A stretch of 64,000 nt of DNA, taken from Pseudoalteromonas luteoviolacea. Lineage in GTDB: Bacteria > Pseudomonadota > Gammaproteobacteria > Enterobacterales > Alteromonadaceae. The stretch lies in the NCBI RefSeq assembly GCF_000814765.1, contig NZ_JWIC01000005.1, forward strand, positions 310,001-374,000, given 5' to 3'. Below are positions 9,079-18,390 of the stretch, one piece after another (the first letter of the stretch is position 1; each line of letters begins with the position of its first letter). The notes below the pieces were generated by a model that had not been told where the DNA came from, made no database searches, and was given only the letters and a program-made list of their open reading frames with translations. The position numbers and the translations under genes were made by a program.

Positions 9079-9789
9079 TTAAGGGCACCAAAAAACACTC
9101 AGTTTTAAATTTGGTAGTCCTAATACAGCTCTCAACGGTATATCCAATTCAGAACCAGCTTGTTTTGCTTCTTCGTAAACAGCACGTTTTGCATCGCCAC
9201 TAATAAGCAAAATTGCATGTTGCGTATTCGCTATACCAGCTAAAGTTAAACTGATACGTTCGGTAATACTGCCTGTGACTTCGCTTTCTATAGCGTTAAT
9301 TGCACATACCAATTGATCTGTTTCAAGAGCTGACTCTAAACCTTCTGCATTGGGAAACAAAGAAGCGGTATGCCCGTCGGGGCCCATACCTAAAATAGTT
9401 ACATCAAATGGCTGTTTCAATGCTTGATAGCGTTCTTCCACTTCCGCTTGGCCATCAACAGCTGTAGTTTGGCTATTTTTCATTGTCACAAATGACGCTT
9501 TTGAAGCCTTATCTTGCAGTAATGTCGAGTTAATGAATGCTTCATTAGACTTTTCATGGCTCGGCTCAACCCAGCGTTCATCAACCATCGCTACCGTAAT
9601 TTTGCTCCAATCTAAATCCAAGCCAGATAAGCGCTTATAAGCTGGGGCGGGAGATGAACCGCCAGACACCAGAATACTTGCAGCGGCGTCAGTTTCGATG
9701 GCTTGGCTTAATGTATTTTCTAAGATAGAAGCCAAGTGCTCGGTCATTTCATCTTTAGAATCGAAAAACTTTTCCGTTAATATTGCCAT
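9079..9789 (-). CDS. pgl: 6-phosphogluconolactonase
   Basis: DevB/Pgl-type lactonase of 236 residues that opens 6-phosphogluconolactone to 6-phosphogluconate, the second step of the oxidative pentose phosphate and Entner-Doudoroff routes. Diagnostic segments: ILVSGGSSPAPAYKRLS near residue 41, VDERWVEPSHEKSNE near residue 90, LGMGPDGHTASLFP near residue 132, and a C-terminal ISGDAKRAVYEEA. Its ATG overlaps the last base of the zwf TAA stop (TAATG), so it is translationally coupled to zwf and shares its transcript. A strong terminator follows. Confidence 0.95.
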   Translation of the reverse strand: MAILTEKFFDSKDEMTEHLASILENTLSQAIETDAAASILVSGGSSPAPAYKRLSGLDLDWSKITVAMVDERWVEPSHEKSNEAFINSTLLQDKASKASFVTMKNSQTTAVDGQAEVEERYQALKQPFDVTILGMGPDGHTASLFPNAEGLESALETDQLVCAINAIESEVTGSITERISLTLAGIANTQHAILLISGDAKRAVYEEAKQAGSELDIPLRAVLGLPNLKLSVFWCP

Positions 9790-11261
9790 TAGTTATTCTC
9801 TCCAACATTAAACCAGGCATGGCCTTTTTCTTCTAATAATTCATCCGCTGATTCTGGGCCCCAAGATCCTGCTCTGTATAAAGCCGGCGCGCCTTTTTCT
9901 TGCCATCTTGCGATAATAGGGTCAATCCATTTCCAAGCTTGCCTTACTTCGTCACGATGGATGAATAGTGAAGGATTATTTGCAGCTGCATCTAACATCA
10001 GACGCTTGTACGCATCTGAATGGAACCCATTTGAATACTTTTCACTCAACTCAATATTTAATGTGACAGGTTCTAGTTGCATCTCTAAGTTATCTAGTCT
10101 TTTTGACATCAACGTAAGCTGGATGCTCTCTTCTGGCTGAAGTCTAATGATCAAGCGGTTAGGCAAGATTGGACCGACAGTATCATCATACACATTGTGA
10201 GAGACCGGCTTATACTCAACCACGATTTCCGCACAACGTTGCTTCATACGTTTACCGGTTCTTAAATAGAAAGGTACGCCAGACCAGCGCCAGTTATCAA
10301 TATGTGCTCGAATAGAAACAAACGTCTCGGTTGTGCTTGACCCCTCTCCTAGCTCTTCTAAATAACCAGGAACTAAAGTACCATTCAAATCACCAGGAAC
10401 ATATTGACCTCTAACAACGTTTTTATCAACAAGCTCATCTGTCAGCGGTCTCAGCGCTTCTAACACCTTTAACTTTTCATTTCGAATTCGATTGGCATTC
10501 AGTTTGTGAGGAGATTCCATTGCAACTAAACAAAGCAGCTGAAGTAAATGGTTTTGAACCATATCCCTTAAAGCACCCGCTTTGTCATAAAAGCCAGCTC
10601 GGCTCTCTAAACCAACGGTCTCTGAAATACTAATCTGAATGTTATCAATCGTTTTTGCATCCCATAGATTTTCAAATAACACATTAGAAAATCTCAATGC
10701 CATTAAGTTTTGAACCGTCTCTTTACCTAGGTAATGATCAATACGGAATATTTGATCTTCTTCAAAATATTCAGCTATTTTCGAATTAATTTCCTCAGCA
10801 GACTCTCCGCAGTAACCGATAGGCTTTTCAACAACAACGCGTGAATTTTCACTGATTAGAGACTTTTTAGATAACAGTTCACAGCAGGTGCCATAAACAG
10901 CGGGAGGAAGAGAAAGGTAAAAAACGCGAGATTTATTATTGTCGTCTTGTTCCAAAATGTCTCGAAGTAGGTCCCAATTATCATCAGCTTCTGTGACATT
11001 GACTACAACTGGCACTAAAAATTGGGAAAAAGCATTCCAGTCAGCTTGATTGTATTCGCCTTTACCTAAATGTTCTTGAAGCGCCTTGCCTGCATTTTCA
11101 ACGTATTCATTTTTTTTACTTTCTTCTCGAACAGTCGGTAGGATTCGACTACCTTCGGGCAGGTTGCCTTCTTGATATGCACGATACATAGCAGGCAACA
11201 ATTTTCTCAACGCTAAATCGCCGCCCCCACCAAAAATTACGATATCAAAAGGATTAAGCAT
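9789..11261 (-). CDS. zwf: Glucose-6-phosphate 1-dehydrogenase
   Basis: A 490-residue enzyme of usual length. The N-terminal nucleotide-binding motif (IFGGGGDLALRKLLPA), the active-site RIDHYLGKETVQNLMALRF and the VPFYLRTGKRM motif near residue 340 are all present. It oxidises glucose-6-phosphate with NADP(+) to 6-phosphogluconolactone. It overlaps pgl by one base in a zwf-pgl operon, with pgi upstream on the same strand. The usual partners edd and eda are not in this window. Confidence 0.97.
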   Translation of the reverse strand: MLNPFDIVIFGGGGDLALRKLLPAMYRAYQEGNLPEGSRILPTVREESKKNEYVENAGKALQEHLGKGEYNQADWNAFSQFLVPVVVNVTEADDNWDLLRDILEQDDNNKSRVFYLSLPPAVYGTCCELLSKKSLISENSRVVVEKPIGYCGESAEEINSKIAEYFEEDQIFRIDHYLGKETVQNLMALRFSNVLFENLWDAKTIDNIQISISETVGLESRAGFYDKAGALRDMVQNHLLQLLCLVAMESPHKLNANRIRNEKLKVLEALRPLTDELVDKNVVRGQYVPGDLNGTLVPGYLEELGEGSSTTETFVSIRAHIDNWRWSGVPFYLRTGKRMKQRCAEIVVEYKPVSHNVYDDTVGPILPNRLIIRLQPEESIQLTLMSKRLDNLEMQLEPVTLNIELSEKYSNGFHSDAYKRLMLDAAANNPSLFIHRDEVRQAWKWIDPIIARWQEKGAPALYRAGSWGPESADELLEEKGHAWFNVGENN

Positions 11262-11571
11262 AATTATTTCTCACTAGGTTAGGTGCGCGGTCATTACTCA
11301 ATGGAGAACACGCGCTAAAATCAAAACCGTTTGGTGTTTTAGGTAAACATGCCAAACACAACTTCACTTATAGGTTTGAATTCGTTCTCAGACCACATGA
11401 TCACTTTGGTTGTAGAAGGAAATACCAAGCAATGCATTATATTTTTATTTAAACAGTCTCAAAAATGAGTCTTAGGGGCTCTGTAATTCCTCTCACAAAA
11501 ATACAGGCCCTAAGTACTCCAGCGCTACCCGTTCAAAGGTATTCTTTACTATCGCAACTTGAAGCTACGAT
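11262..11571. other. 310-bp region between pgi and zwf, probable zwf promoter
   Basis: No gene. A hairpin at 11329-11357 pairs GTTTGG with CCAAAC, with an inner TGTTT/AAACA stem and a two-base bulge. It could sit in the zwf leader or help end pgi transcription. I looked for a HexR-type site (TGTARTWWAAWTACA) and found no convincing match. Confidence 0.4.
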
Positions 11572-13218
11572 TTACTTATTTCTTTTTTGCTTATAGTAAG
11601 CGATTAAGCCAGATGTAGAACTATCATGCTCATGACTAACATCTGCTTGCGTTAATTCTGTTTCTATGTTGCTCGCCAAGCCTTTACCAAGCTCCACACC
11701 CCATTGGTCGAATGAGCAGACATTCAAAATAATACCCTGACAGAAAATTTTGTGCTCATACAGTGCAATCAACCTGCCCACAGCTTTGGCGTCAACTTTG
11801 TCTAAGATAATTGACGTTGTTGGGCGGTTACCTTGGTGGATTTTATGTGCGACCAATTGCTCAATTTCACTTTCAGATTTGCCTTTTGCAGTGAGATCAG
11901 CACGAACTTGTTCTTCATTTACGCCTGCCATTAATGCTTCTGTTTGCGCAAAGAAGTTGGATAGCAATACATCATGATGCTGTCCAAGCTCTATTTGAGG
12001 TTCTACAGACGCAATAAAATCAGCTGGCACAATCACATTGCCTTGGTGTAAGCACTGATAAAAAGCATGTTGACCATTAATACCAGTCATACCCCAAATA
12101 ATTGGCACGGTTGTATAAGGTACAGTTTGTCCTGCAAATGTTACATGTTTACCATTACTTTCCATTTCACCTTGTTGAAGGTATGCAGGTAACATATGAA
12201 GTGCTTGATCGTACGGCAATATAGCTTGGGAAGTATGTCCCAAAAAACTAGAGTTCCAGACACTTAATAGTGCCATAAGTAAAGGAATGTTATCTTCAAA
12301 CTCAGCCGTTTTAAAATGCGTATCAACTTCAAAAGCACCTTCAAGCACCTCAACAAAAGCATCGTAGCCTAGATATAACGCGATTGGCAGGCCTATTGCA
12401 CTCCAAAGAGAAAAGCGACCGCCTACCCAATCCCACATAGTAAACACGTTTTCATCGGCGATACCAAACGCACGAGTTTTCTCAAGGTTTGTACTCACAG
12501 CAACAAAATGCTTTGCAATAGCACTGTCATTCTCTGCACTTTGTAAAAACCAACTGACCGCTGATTGCGCATTATTCATTGTTTCAGATGTAGTGAAAGT
12601 CTTCGAGGAGATAACAAACAATGTCGTCTCTGCATTGACCTTATCTAAAACCTGAGCCAGTTGCACACCATCGACATTCGAGACATAGTGTACGTTTAAG
12701 TTGCCGTCACTATAAGCACTTAGTGCCTCCGTGACCATTTGCGGGCCTAAGTTTGAGCCACCTACACCGATAGCCACAATATCTTTTACAGCTTGGCCAG
12801 TGAAACCAGTCCACTCACCCTTACGAACACGTTCAGTAAAAGCTTTAATTTTTTCAAGCTCAGCCTCTACCTGCGCTGTTACATTTACCCCATCTACATA
12901 AATTGGGGACATTTCACGGTTTCTCAGTGCAACATGTAAGACAGCTCTGTCTTCTGTGATATTTATTTTCTCTCCAGAAAACATTTTCTCACGCCACGCA
13001 GCAATATCTGTTTCTTTAGCTAGTTTGACTAGCTGCTCAAATGTGTTGTCGTCGATTAATTGCTTTGAAAAATCAAACAGTACGCCAGGTATTTGGCGAG
13101 AAAATTTATCGAAACGCCCGCTATCAGTCTCAAAAAGAGTCTTTAAATGCTTTTCTTTTAGTTGTTCTGATGATGCTGATAATGCTTGCCAACTTGGTAA
13201 TGTTGTACGGCAATTCAT
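11572..13218 (-). CDS. pgi: Glucose-6-phosphate isomerase
   Basis: About 548 residues, matching E. coli Pgi in length. The signatures SKTFTTSETMNNA, the GGRFSLWSAIGLPIAL active-site region and the C-terminal FDQWGVELGKGLA are visible. Start set at ATG 13218, which has AGGGGA upstream and gives the expected N-terminus (CRTTLPSWQAL, like E. coli AAWQAL); the frame is open to 13290 but that extension is not family-like. It interconverts glucose-6-phosphate and fructose-6-phosphate in the cytoplasm. A LacI-type operator lies 80 bases upstream, so it likely belongs to the same regulon as the TonB receptor. Confidence 0.96.
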   Translation of the reverse strand: MNCRTTLPSWQALSASSEQLKEKHLKTLFETDSGRFDKFSRQIPGVLFDFSKQLIDDNTFEQLVKLAKETDIAAWREKMFSGEKINITEDRAVLHVALRNREMSPIYVDGVNVTAQVEAELEKIKAFTERVRKGEWTGFTGQAVKDIVAIGVGGSNLGPQMVTEALSAYSDGNLNVHYVSNVDGVQLAQVLDKVNAETTLFVISSKTFTTSETMNNAQSAVSWFLQSAENDSAIAKHFVAVSTNLEKTRAFGIADENVFTMWDWVGGRFSLWSAIGLPIALYLGYDAFVEVLEGAFEVDTHFKTAEFEDNIPLLMALLSVWNSSFLGHTSQAILPYDQALHMLPAYLQQGEMESNGKHVTFAGQTVPYTTVPIIWGMTGINGQHAFYQCLHQGNVIVPADFIASVEPQIELGQHHDVLLSNFFAQTEALMAGVNEEQVRADLTAKGKSESEIEQLVAHKIHQGNRPTTSIILDKVDAKAVGRLIALYEHKIFCQGIILNVCSFDQWGVELGKGLASNIETELTQADVSHEHDSSTSGLIAYYKQKRNK

Positions 13219-13297
13219 AATTTTTCCCCTAGCGATGATAGTGTGCAAACTCATAAAATACACACATAAACATATTCGAGCGTTAACCATAAGTTAA

Positions 13298-13315
13298 AAT
13301 GACAACGCTGTCAAA
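13298..13315. promoter_or_regulatory. LacI-type operator between pgi and the lacI-family gene
   Basis: Third copy of the TGACAACGCTGTCA core, with an imperfect right flank (AA where the palindrome would have TT). It lies 80 bases upstream of pgi and about 275 bases from the divergent regulator. Confidence 0.75.
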
Positions 13316-13589
13316 CTGCATGTTCCTCATTTTACTTTGCATATAATAACTGATTTTTTAATTTTTGACACCGGTATCATTAAATAAATTAAAGTTATTC
13401 AGTTATTGTTAAAATGTTCGCGTGTTTAAATTTGATCATTTCATGAAAAGCTGAAATATACTATATTGCCCTTTAGCGCATGCTTGCTAGTGCTTATTAG
13501 CACTAAAAGTCAGCAAATTGAGAGCCTGTGTTAACTAATGACTCAAATTTTGGCCAAGAATTAAGCCTATACCCTATAGAAGAAAAAAA
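13316..13589. other. Divergent promoter region of pgi and the LacI-family regulator
   Basis: No gene. It is strongly AT-rich and contains a GCATGCTTGCTAGTGCTTATTAGC stretch around 13477-13500 with overlapping GCTAGTGC/GCTTATTAGC repeats, possibly a further regulatory site. Confidence 0.35.
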
Positions 13590-14651
13590 ATGAAAGTAAC
13601 CATCAACGACGTCGCAAAGCATGCTGGCGTATCAATGAAAACTGTATCAAGGGTTATTAATAAAGAACCCTCTGTAAGAAAAAAAACTTACGATTTGGTG
13701 ATGCAAGCTGTCAAAGAACTTGATTATCAGCCAAATACTGCCGCTCGTAATTTGGCGGGTACTTCTTCATTTGCAATAGGCTTGGTTTATGATAATCCAA
13801 ATGCTTATTATGTTATAGACATGCAAAATGGTGTTTTATCTCGGTGCAAAGACGAAGGCTATGAACTTGTAATTCATCCATGTTGTGCACAAGATCCTGA
13901 TATGCATAAAGAGATTGCCACCATGATTCAACGTTCTCGATTAGCTGGGTTAGTATTAACACCTCCACTTTCTGAGCAACAAGACATCATTAATATGCTT
14001 GATGAGTTAGGCGTTGCCTATGTTAGGCTACTCTCTGGGCAAAATGAGGCTGCTCCAAATGATCCCGACGATGCACCAGAAATTAAAAACAACAACTGTA
14101 TTTACGTTGATGACTATGCAGCAGCTTATGAAATCACTGTGCATCTTATTAATTTGGGTCATAAAACAATTGCATTCGCATGCGGAGATGCGGAACATAA
14201 ATCAACAACAGAGCGTCTAGCAGGCTATCAACAAGCACTCAAAGATCACGACCTTTCTATTAATAATGAGCTCATTTATGAGGGAACCTACTCTTTTGAG
14301 TCTGGAGTAAAAGGTGCTAAAGCTTTATTGAAAGACAACAATGCGGCCAAAATCACTGCCATATTAGGCGGAAACGATGAAATCGCGGCAGGTGCATTAT
14401 TTGCTTCTAGACTGATGAACATCGCTATTCCAGAACAGCTATCTATTTCTGGGTTTGAGGACTCACCCTTCTCGAGACAAACATGGCCTAAATTGACCAC
14501 TGCACACCAAGCAAATAGTGTTATTTCGGAGCATGCAGCAAGGTTACTTTTCTCCAAAACGCGTGGCAGCAGAAAACAAGATAAAGACATCATCACGACT
14601 TTCACTCCAACGATTGTAGTTCGTGAAAGTACAGGGCCGGCACCGGTTTAA
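13590..14651 (+). CDS. LacI-family transcriptional regulator
   Basis: A 353-residue regulator. The N-terminal helix-turn-helix (TINDVAKHAGVSMKTVSRVIN) and hinge (YQPNTAARNLAG) are textbook LacI/GalR. A periplasmic-binding-like effector domain follows, with the conserved ending AILGGNDEIAAGALFA and ISGFEDSPFSRQTWPKLTT. It is divergent from pgi across an operator that also flanks the TonB receptor, so it is the obvious candidate to bind all three sites. The site resembles NagR-type operators, but no nag genes are here; the effector is more likely a sugar or sugar phosphate entering glycolysis (inference). The Shine-Dalgarno sequence is weak. Confidence 0.9.
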   Translation: MKVTINDVAKHAGVSMKTVSRVINKEPSVRKKTYDLVMQAVKELDYQPNTAARNLAGTSSFAIGLVYDNPNAYYVIDMQNGVLSRCKDEGYELVIHPCCAQDPDMHKEIATMIQRSRLAGLVLTPPLSEQQDIINMLDELGVAYVRLLSGQNEAAPNDPDDAPEIKNNNCIYVDDYAAAYEITVHLINLGHKTIAFACGDAEHKSTTERLAGYQQALKDHDLSINNELIYEGTYSFESGVKGAKALLKDNNAAKITAILGGNDEIAAGALFASRLMNIAIPEQLSISGFEDSPFSRQTWPKLTTAHQANSVISEHAARLLFSKTRGSRKQDKDIITTFTPTIVVRESTGPAPV

Positions 14652-14668
14652 TAAATTGAGACTGGCGC

Positions 14669-16702
14669 TTAAAGTCGTGCCAGTCCTTTACTCAAGTTAG
14701 CTACTTTTTTAACGCCCAAAGAGCACAATATCTCAGCGGCCAATTTTGAGCGCTTACCGGTTCTGCAGACAATGAGATACATTGAATCGGTTGATAACTT
14801 GCCGTCAATAAACGCATTGACCAAACGCCCTATCGGAATATTGATCAAGCGATTTTCTAATTCACAGTCCAGCTTCTCTGGTACTTCACCTAGAGATAAA
14901 TGATGTTCTCCTCGCTCTCTTACATCAAGCACTACAGCATCGTGTGTATTTAACCAACTATTCGCAGCCTTTCGACTTGCTAGCTCATCATATTCAATTG
15001 AAGTGTATTCACAGTCAAGTTGGTTGTTTAATGCCGTGTTTGAACAAAGAAAAGTCTCTTTTTTAGCAAAGTCGGTAGCGAAAAAAAGACTATTTGAACT
15101 TGTATCTAAATTGCAAAACGCCTTGGTCAGAAATACCTTTTTTTGTGTTTCTTCATTAAAGACGCTGAAGATCATAGACTTTTTGCCATCCACAGTGTGG
15201 TATGTAACACTCCAATCATCACTGCCAAAGTAACCCCCGTGTTGCCCCAGTTGGTCTGGCATCAAAACTTCAACTGATTGTCCAAAGATACCTGTTATAT
15301 TGTTTATCAATTGCTCGCTTTGGTCTGTATCGTCACTGACAATGAATGTTACCTTGTTCAAACTTTTGTTTTCTAACATGCGTTTTATTTTAGGTAACAA
15401 AGCTTGGATCGGGCTAACAACAACCGCTTCTTGATTTTTGGAGACAAATAACCAGCACTGTTGATTTTGATAATATAGGTGTGTCAAACCACATATATTC
15501 GAAGATTGCTCATGTAGTATTGAGGGTTTGATTGCACGGATCGCGTGGCAGGCTTTTTCAATAAACACTGTGCTGTCTGCAGGTCCAAAAGACAAACGAA
15601 TTGCATTTGAGCAACACCAATTGCTCAGTCCCATAGCTTGTAAAACGAAGCTGCTATTTGCACCTGAACTGCAAGCAGAACCCCCACTTACCCTGATCCC
15701 CGCCGCATCCATTAAGTCAATCACTTCTTTACCCGTGAAATCGGCCACAGAAAAATTAAGTGTCGTCGGTACCGAGTCTTCAAAATGACTATGAAAAGTT
15801 ACTTTTGGAAACGTCTCCTGTATTGCGTCCACCAGCATAGCACGGTGCTGCCGGAGCTTATGAATCGAATTGAAGACTTCACTTTGGCTCACAAGTAGAG
15901 AAAATAAACTATGCAGGCCAGCAATACCTGGTAAATTTTCTGTGCCAGATCGCATCCCTGACTCTTGACCACCACCCGCGACAAAAGGAATGTAAGGCTT
16001 TTCCGACCTTATATACAAAAAGCCGATCCCTTTAGGCGCATACAACTTGTGACCAGAAAATGGTGCATAATCAATAGAAATCGTATCCATACGCATCTCC
16101 ATTTTTCCCAATGCTTGTACACAATCCACAAGCCAAGCGATATCTGGATTATGAGCACGAATCACTGTTTCTAGCCCATATAGATCTTGTCTGACTCCAG
16201 TTTCATTGTTCACTGCCATCGTACATATCATCACAGCATTTGATATATTACGTGCAATGAAATCATGATCTAACATACCGTACTGGTCTACTGGGATCTC
16301 TATTAGCCTCGCATTAAGACCTAATAGGCTATTCCAGTGCTTAATCGTGTTTGGAACTGCTTTATGCTCTGTTGCCCCATACAATATAGTAGGCTCATGC
16401 GGATCTCTTGGTGCATATTTCAAATAATGACTGATAACTGACACTATAGCCGTTTGGATCCCTTCGGTTGCACCAGACGTAAAAAGCAACTCCCCACCAA
16501 GGGCGCCTATCGCCTTTTTCCCAAGTTGTCGAGTTTCTTCTAGCAAATCTTTAGCTTTAATCCCAGCCAAGTGAGCACTGGATGGATTGCCAAAATTAAC
16601 AGCCATGGTTTCCATGACTCTTTCCAATATAGGGCTGATTACTGGCGTAGTCGCATTTGCGTCAAGATAAATCTGTTCCGGGCTTTTGGGGTTCACGTAC
16701 AC
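14669..16702 (-). CDS. Cysteine desulfurase (NifS/IscS-like) fused to a C-terminal rhodanese domain
   Basis: A 677-residue fusion. Residues 1-~385 are a class V PLP aminotransferase: TSGATE near 76, TEHKAV near 111, the Schiff-base lysine in FSGHKLYAPKG near 219, and the persulfide cysteine in SGGSACSSGANS near 344. Residues ~575-677 are a rhodanese domain with VLDVRERGEH and the active-site loop CRTGKRS. About 190 residues between them (roughly 385-575) match nothing I recognise. The layout suggests sulfur taken from cysteine is passed to the rhodanese cysteine within one polypeptide (inference). It is convergent with the LacI-family gene, 17 bases apart, and no Isc or Suf partners lie nearby. 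Confidence 0.85.
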   Translation of the reverse strand: MYVNPKSPEQIYLDANATTPVISPILERVMETMAVNFGNPSSAHLAGIKAKDLLEETRQLGKKAIGALGGELLFTSGATEGIQTAIVSVISHYLKYAPRDPHEPTILYGATEHKAVPNTIKHWNSLLGLNARLIEIPVDQYGMLDHDFIARNISNAVMICTMAVNNETGVRQDLYGLETVIRAHNPDIAWLVDCVQALGKMEMRMDTISIDYAPFSGHKLYAPKGIGFLYIRSEKPYIPFVAGGGQESGMRSGTENLPGIAGLHSLFSLLVSQSEVFNSIHKLRQHRAMLVDAIQETFPKVTFHSHFEDSVPTTLNFSVADFTGKEVIDLMDAAGIRVSGGSACSSGANSSFVLQAMGLSNWCCSNAIRLSFGPADSTVFIEKACHAIRAIKPSILHEQSSNICGLTHLYYQNQQCWLFVSKNQEAVVVSPIQALLPKIKRMLENKSLNKVTFIVSDDTDQSEQLINNITGIFGQSVEVLMPDQLGQHGGYFGSDDWSVTYHTVDGKKSMIFSVFNEETQKKVFLTKAFCNLDTSSNSLFFATDFAKKETFLCSNTALNNQLDCEYTSIEYDELASRKAANSWLNTHDAVVLDVRERGEHHLSLGEVPEKLDCELENRLINIPIGRLVNAFIDGKLSTDSMYLIVCRTGKRSKLAAEILCSLGVKKVANLSKGLARL

Positions 16703-16785
16703 AACTTATAACTATATGAACTAAGTTATTCCATTTTACACATAAACACTCTTTCAGTTAAAGATAATTAATTTCTCAAATACAA

Positions 16786-16811
16786 AAAAAGGAGCATAAA
16801 TGCTCCTTTTT
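16786..16811 (-). terminator. Terminator after the PerM-type permease
   Basis: AAAAAGGAGCA (16786-16796) pairs with TGCTCCTTTTT (16801-16811) around a TAAA loop, 19 bases past the permease stop. It is symmetrical and could work in both directions. Confidence 0.85.
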
Positions 16812-16829
16812 ATCTCATTCACCTGTGTG

Positions 16830-17897
16830 CTAAATTGGGTTTGCCTGGCGTTGGCTAGTAGACCAAGCGTTCCCTAACGCTTTGACCAAGGATGCAAGCG
16901 GGATCGCAAAGAATACTCCCCAAAACCCCCATAAGCCGCCAAAAAATAAAACGGCAACAATAATATAGACAGGGTTTAGATCGACGGCTTCTGAAAATAA
17001 CAGCGGTACTAATAAGTTACCATCTAACGCTTGAATTATCCCATAGACAATGAGTATGGTCCAAAACTCGGGTGCTAATCCAAACTGAAACAACGCCACT
17101 GCAGCGACAGGGATCGTCACTAATGCCGCACCAATAAACGGAATTAACACAGACAACCCAACTAACGTGCCAAGCAGTGCTGCATAACGCAAATCTAATA
17201 CAGCAAAGGCAATAAAGCTTGTACCACCAACAATGACTATCTCAATGACTTTACCGCGAATATAGTTCATTATTTGATGATCCATTTCTTCCCACACTTG
17301 CGTGATAAGTTTTCTGTCTTTAGGTATAAGCTGCTTAATACCCATTGTTAAATTCGTCTTATCTTTGAGCATGAAAAATACCAGCAATGGGACGAGTATC
17401 AAATAAATTAACCATGCAACCAAGTCTTTAATTGATGTCAACGACACCGACACAATTACTTCTCCCAATGCCAACACTTTACTCTCAACACCAGTCACGA
17501 TGTTCTGTACTTGTTGCACCGAAATCAAATTGGGGTAGTCATCAGGCAAATGAAGCAAGTAATCACGACCTTTCTCTATCATGCTCGGGGCTTCTTGAAC
17601 TAGGTTACTCGCCTGCGACCATAGCACGGGTACAATCACAAGAAGTAGCGCCAAAACTACGCCAATGAAACCTAACATTACTATGCTAGTTGCCATTAAT
17701 CGACTGGGTATGGCCTTTTGTAAACGTGTCACTGGCCAGTCAAGTAGATAAGCTATCACTAAAGCAACTAAGACAGGAATGACAAATGAGCCAAAAAAAT
17801 ACAGCATGGTCGCCATAAAAACGAGCATCAGTAGAAGTGTGACCGAATCAGGGTCTGTAAATTTCTCTTGGTACCAGGATTTAATTAACTCAAACAT
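16830..17897 (-). CDS. AI-2E/PerM family permease
   Basis: About 355 residues with eight or so predicted membrane segments in the order typical of the PerM/AI-2E transporter family. There is a hydrophobic N-terminal cluster (LLLMLVFMATMLYFFG, then VIPVLVALVIAYLLDWP), a soluble stretch, and a C-terminal block with GTLVGLSVLIPFIGAALVTIPV and the family motif DGNLLVPLLFSEAVDLNPVYII. Start placed at ATG 17897, whose first bases overlap the stop of the TusA-like gene, implying translational coupling. Members of this family export small molecules or act as Na+/H+ antiporters; the substrate here cannot be named. Confidence 0.85.
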   Translation of the reverse strand: MFELIKSWYQEKFTDPDSVTLLLMLVFMATMLYFFGSFVIPVLVALVIAYLLDWPVTRLQKAIPSRLMATSIVMLGFIGVVLALLLVIVPVLWSQASNLVQEAPSMIEKGRDYLLHLPDDYPNLISVQQVQNIVTGVESKVLALGEVIVSVSLTSIKDLVAWLIYLILVPLLVFFMLKDKTNLTMGIKQLIPKDRKLITQVWEEMDHQIMNYIRGKVIEIVIVGGTSFIAFAVLDLRYAALLGTLVGLSVLIPFIGAALVTIPVAAVALFQFGLAPEFWTILIVYGIIQALDGNLLVPLLFSEAVDLNPVYIIVAVLFFGGLWGFWGVFFAIPLASLVKALGNAWSTSQRQANPI

Positions 17898-18138
17898 CCG
17901 TGACGTGAACCTCAATATAGTTAAAAGTGCCCTCATTTAAACAGGCATGGTGATACGAATGACCACACAAATAGCGCTTTACATCTGATATGTCTTGCGC
18001 ATCTGAATATATAAATCTTATCCTGCCAACACACATGCTTTTTAGCTGCCATTTAAATTGTACAAATAACTGCGGGCATTGATAGCCTCGCAAGTCAATC
18101 ACCTTTGGTTCTTCATTTTTAGTTTTAAACAAACTCAC
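17890..18138 (-). CDS. TusA/SirA-like sulfur-carrier family protein
   Basis: An 82-residue protein with the TusA family start (VIDLRGYQCPQLFVQFKWQL), including the CP motif whose cysteine carries sulfur in TusA. The C-terminal half is more divergent than true TusA, so this is probably a paralogue of the type often found beside permeases. It overlaps the permease gene by eight bases. Confidence 0.75.
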   Translation of the reverse strand: MSLFKTKNEEPKVIDLRGYQCPQLFVQFKWQLKSMCVGRIRFIYSDAQDISDVKRYLCGHSYHHACLNEGTFNYIEVHVTDV

Positions 18139-18390
18139 AAGCCTCCCCTTGTTAATTTTAGGTTAGGTGTAGGTAATGATAAAGCACATACAATACAATT
18201 TAAAAACAATAGAAACCAATTATATACCCCATTCGCGTTCGCAGTATCTGCAACCCCGTTTATAAATTACCCGCCTAGCAAAGAGCAAGCGAAAAATCAT
18301 CTATTTTGAAAGCAAAGCGGCGTCTTTCAGTAGCTTGAACATTGCCAATGGTTTATTCTTATAAGAACAATAAGTTTTACGGGAAACCAC

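Noticed and set aside
11262..11571. HexR operator upstream of zwf
   Set aside because: The best stretch (around TGTAGAAGGAAATACCA) does not match the HexR consensus well enough.
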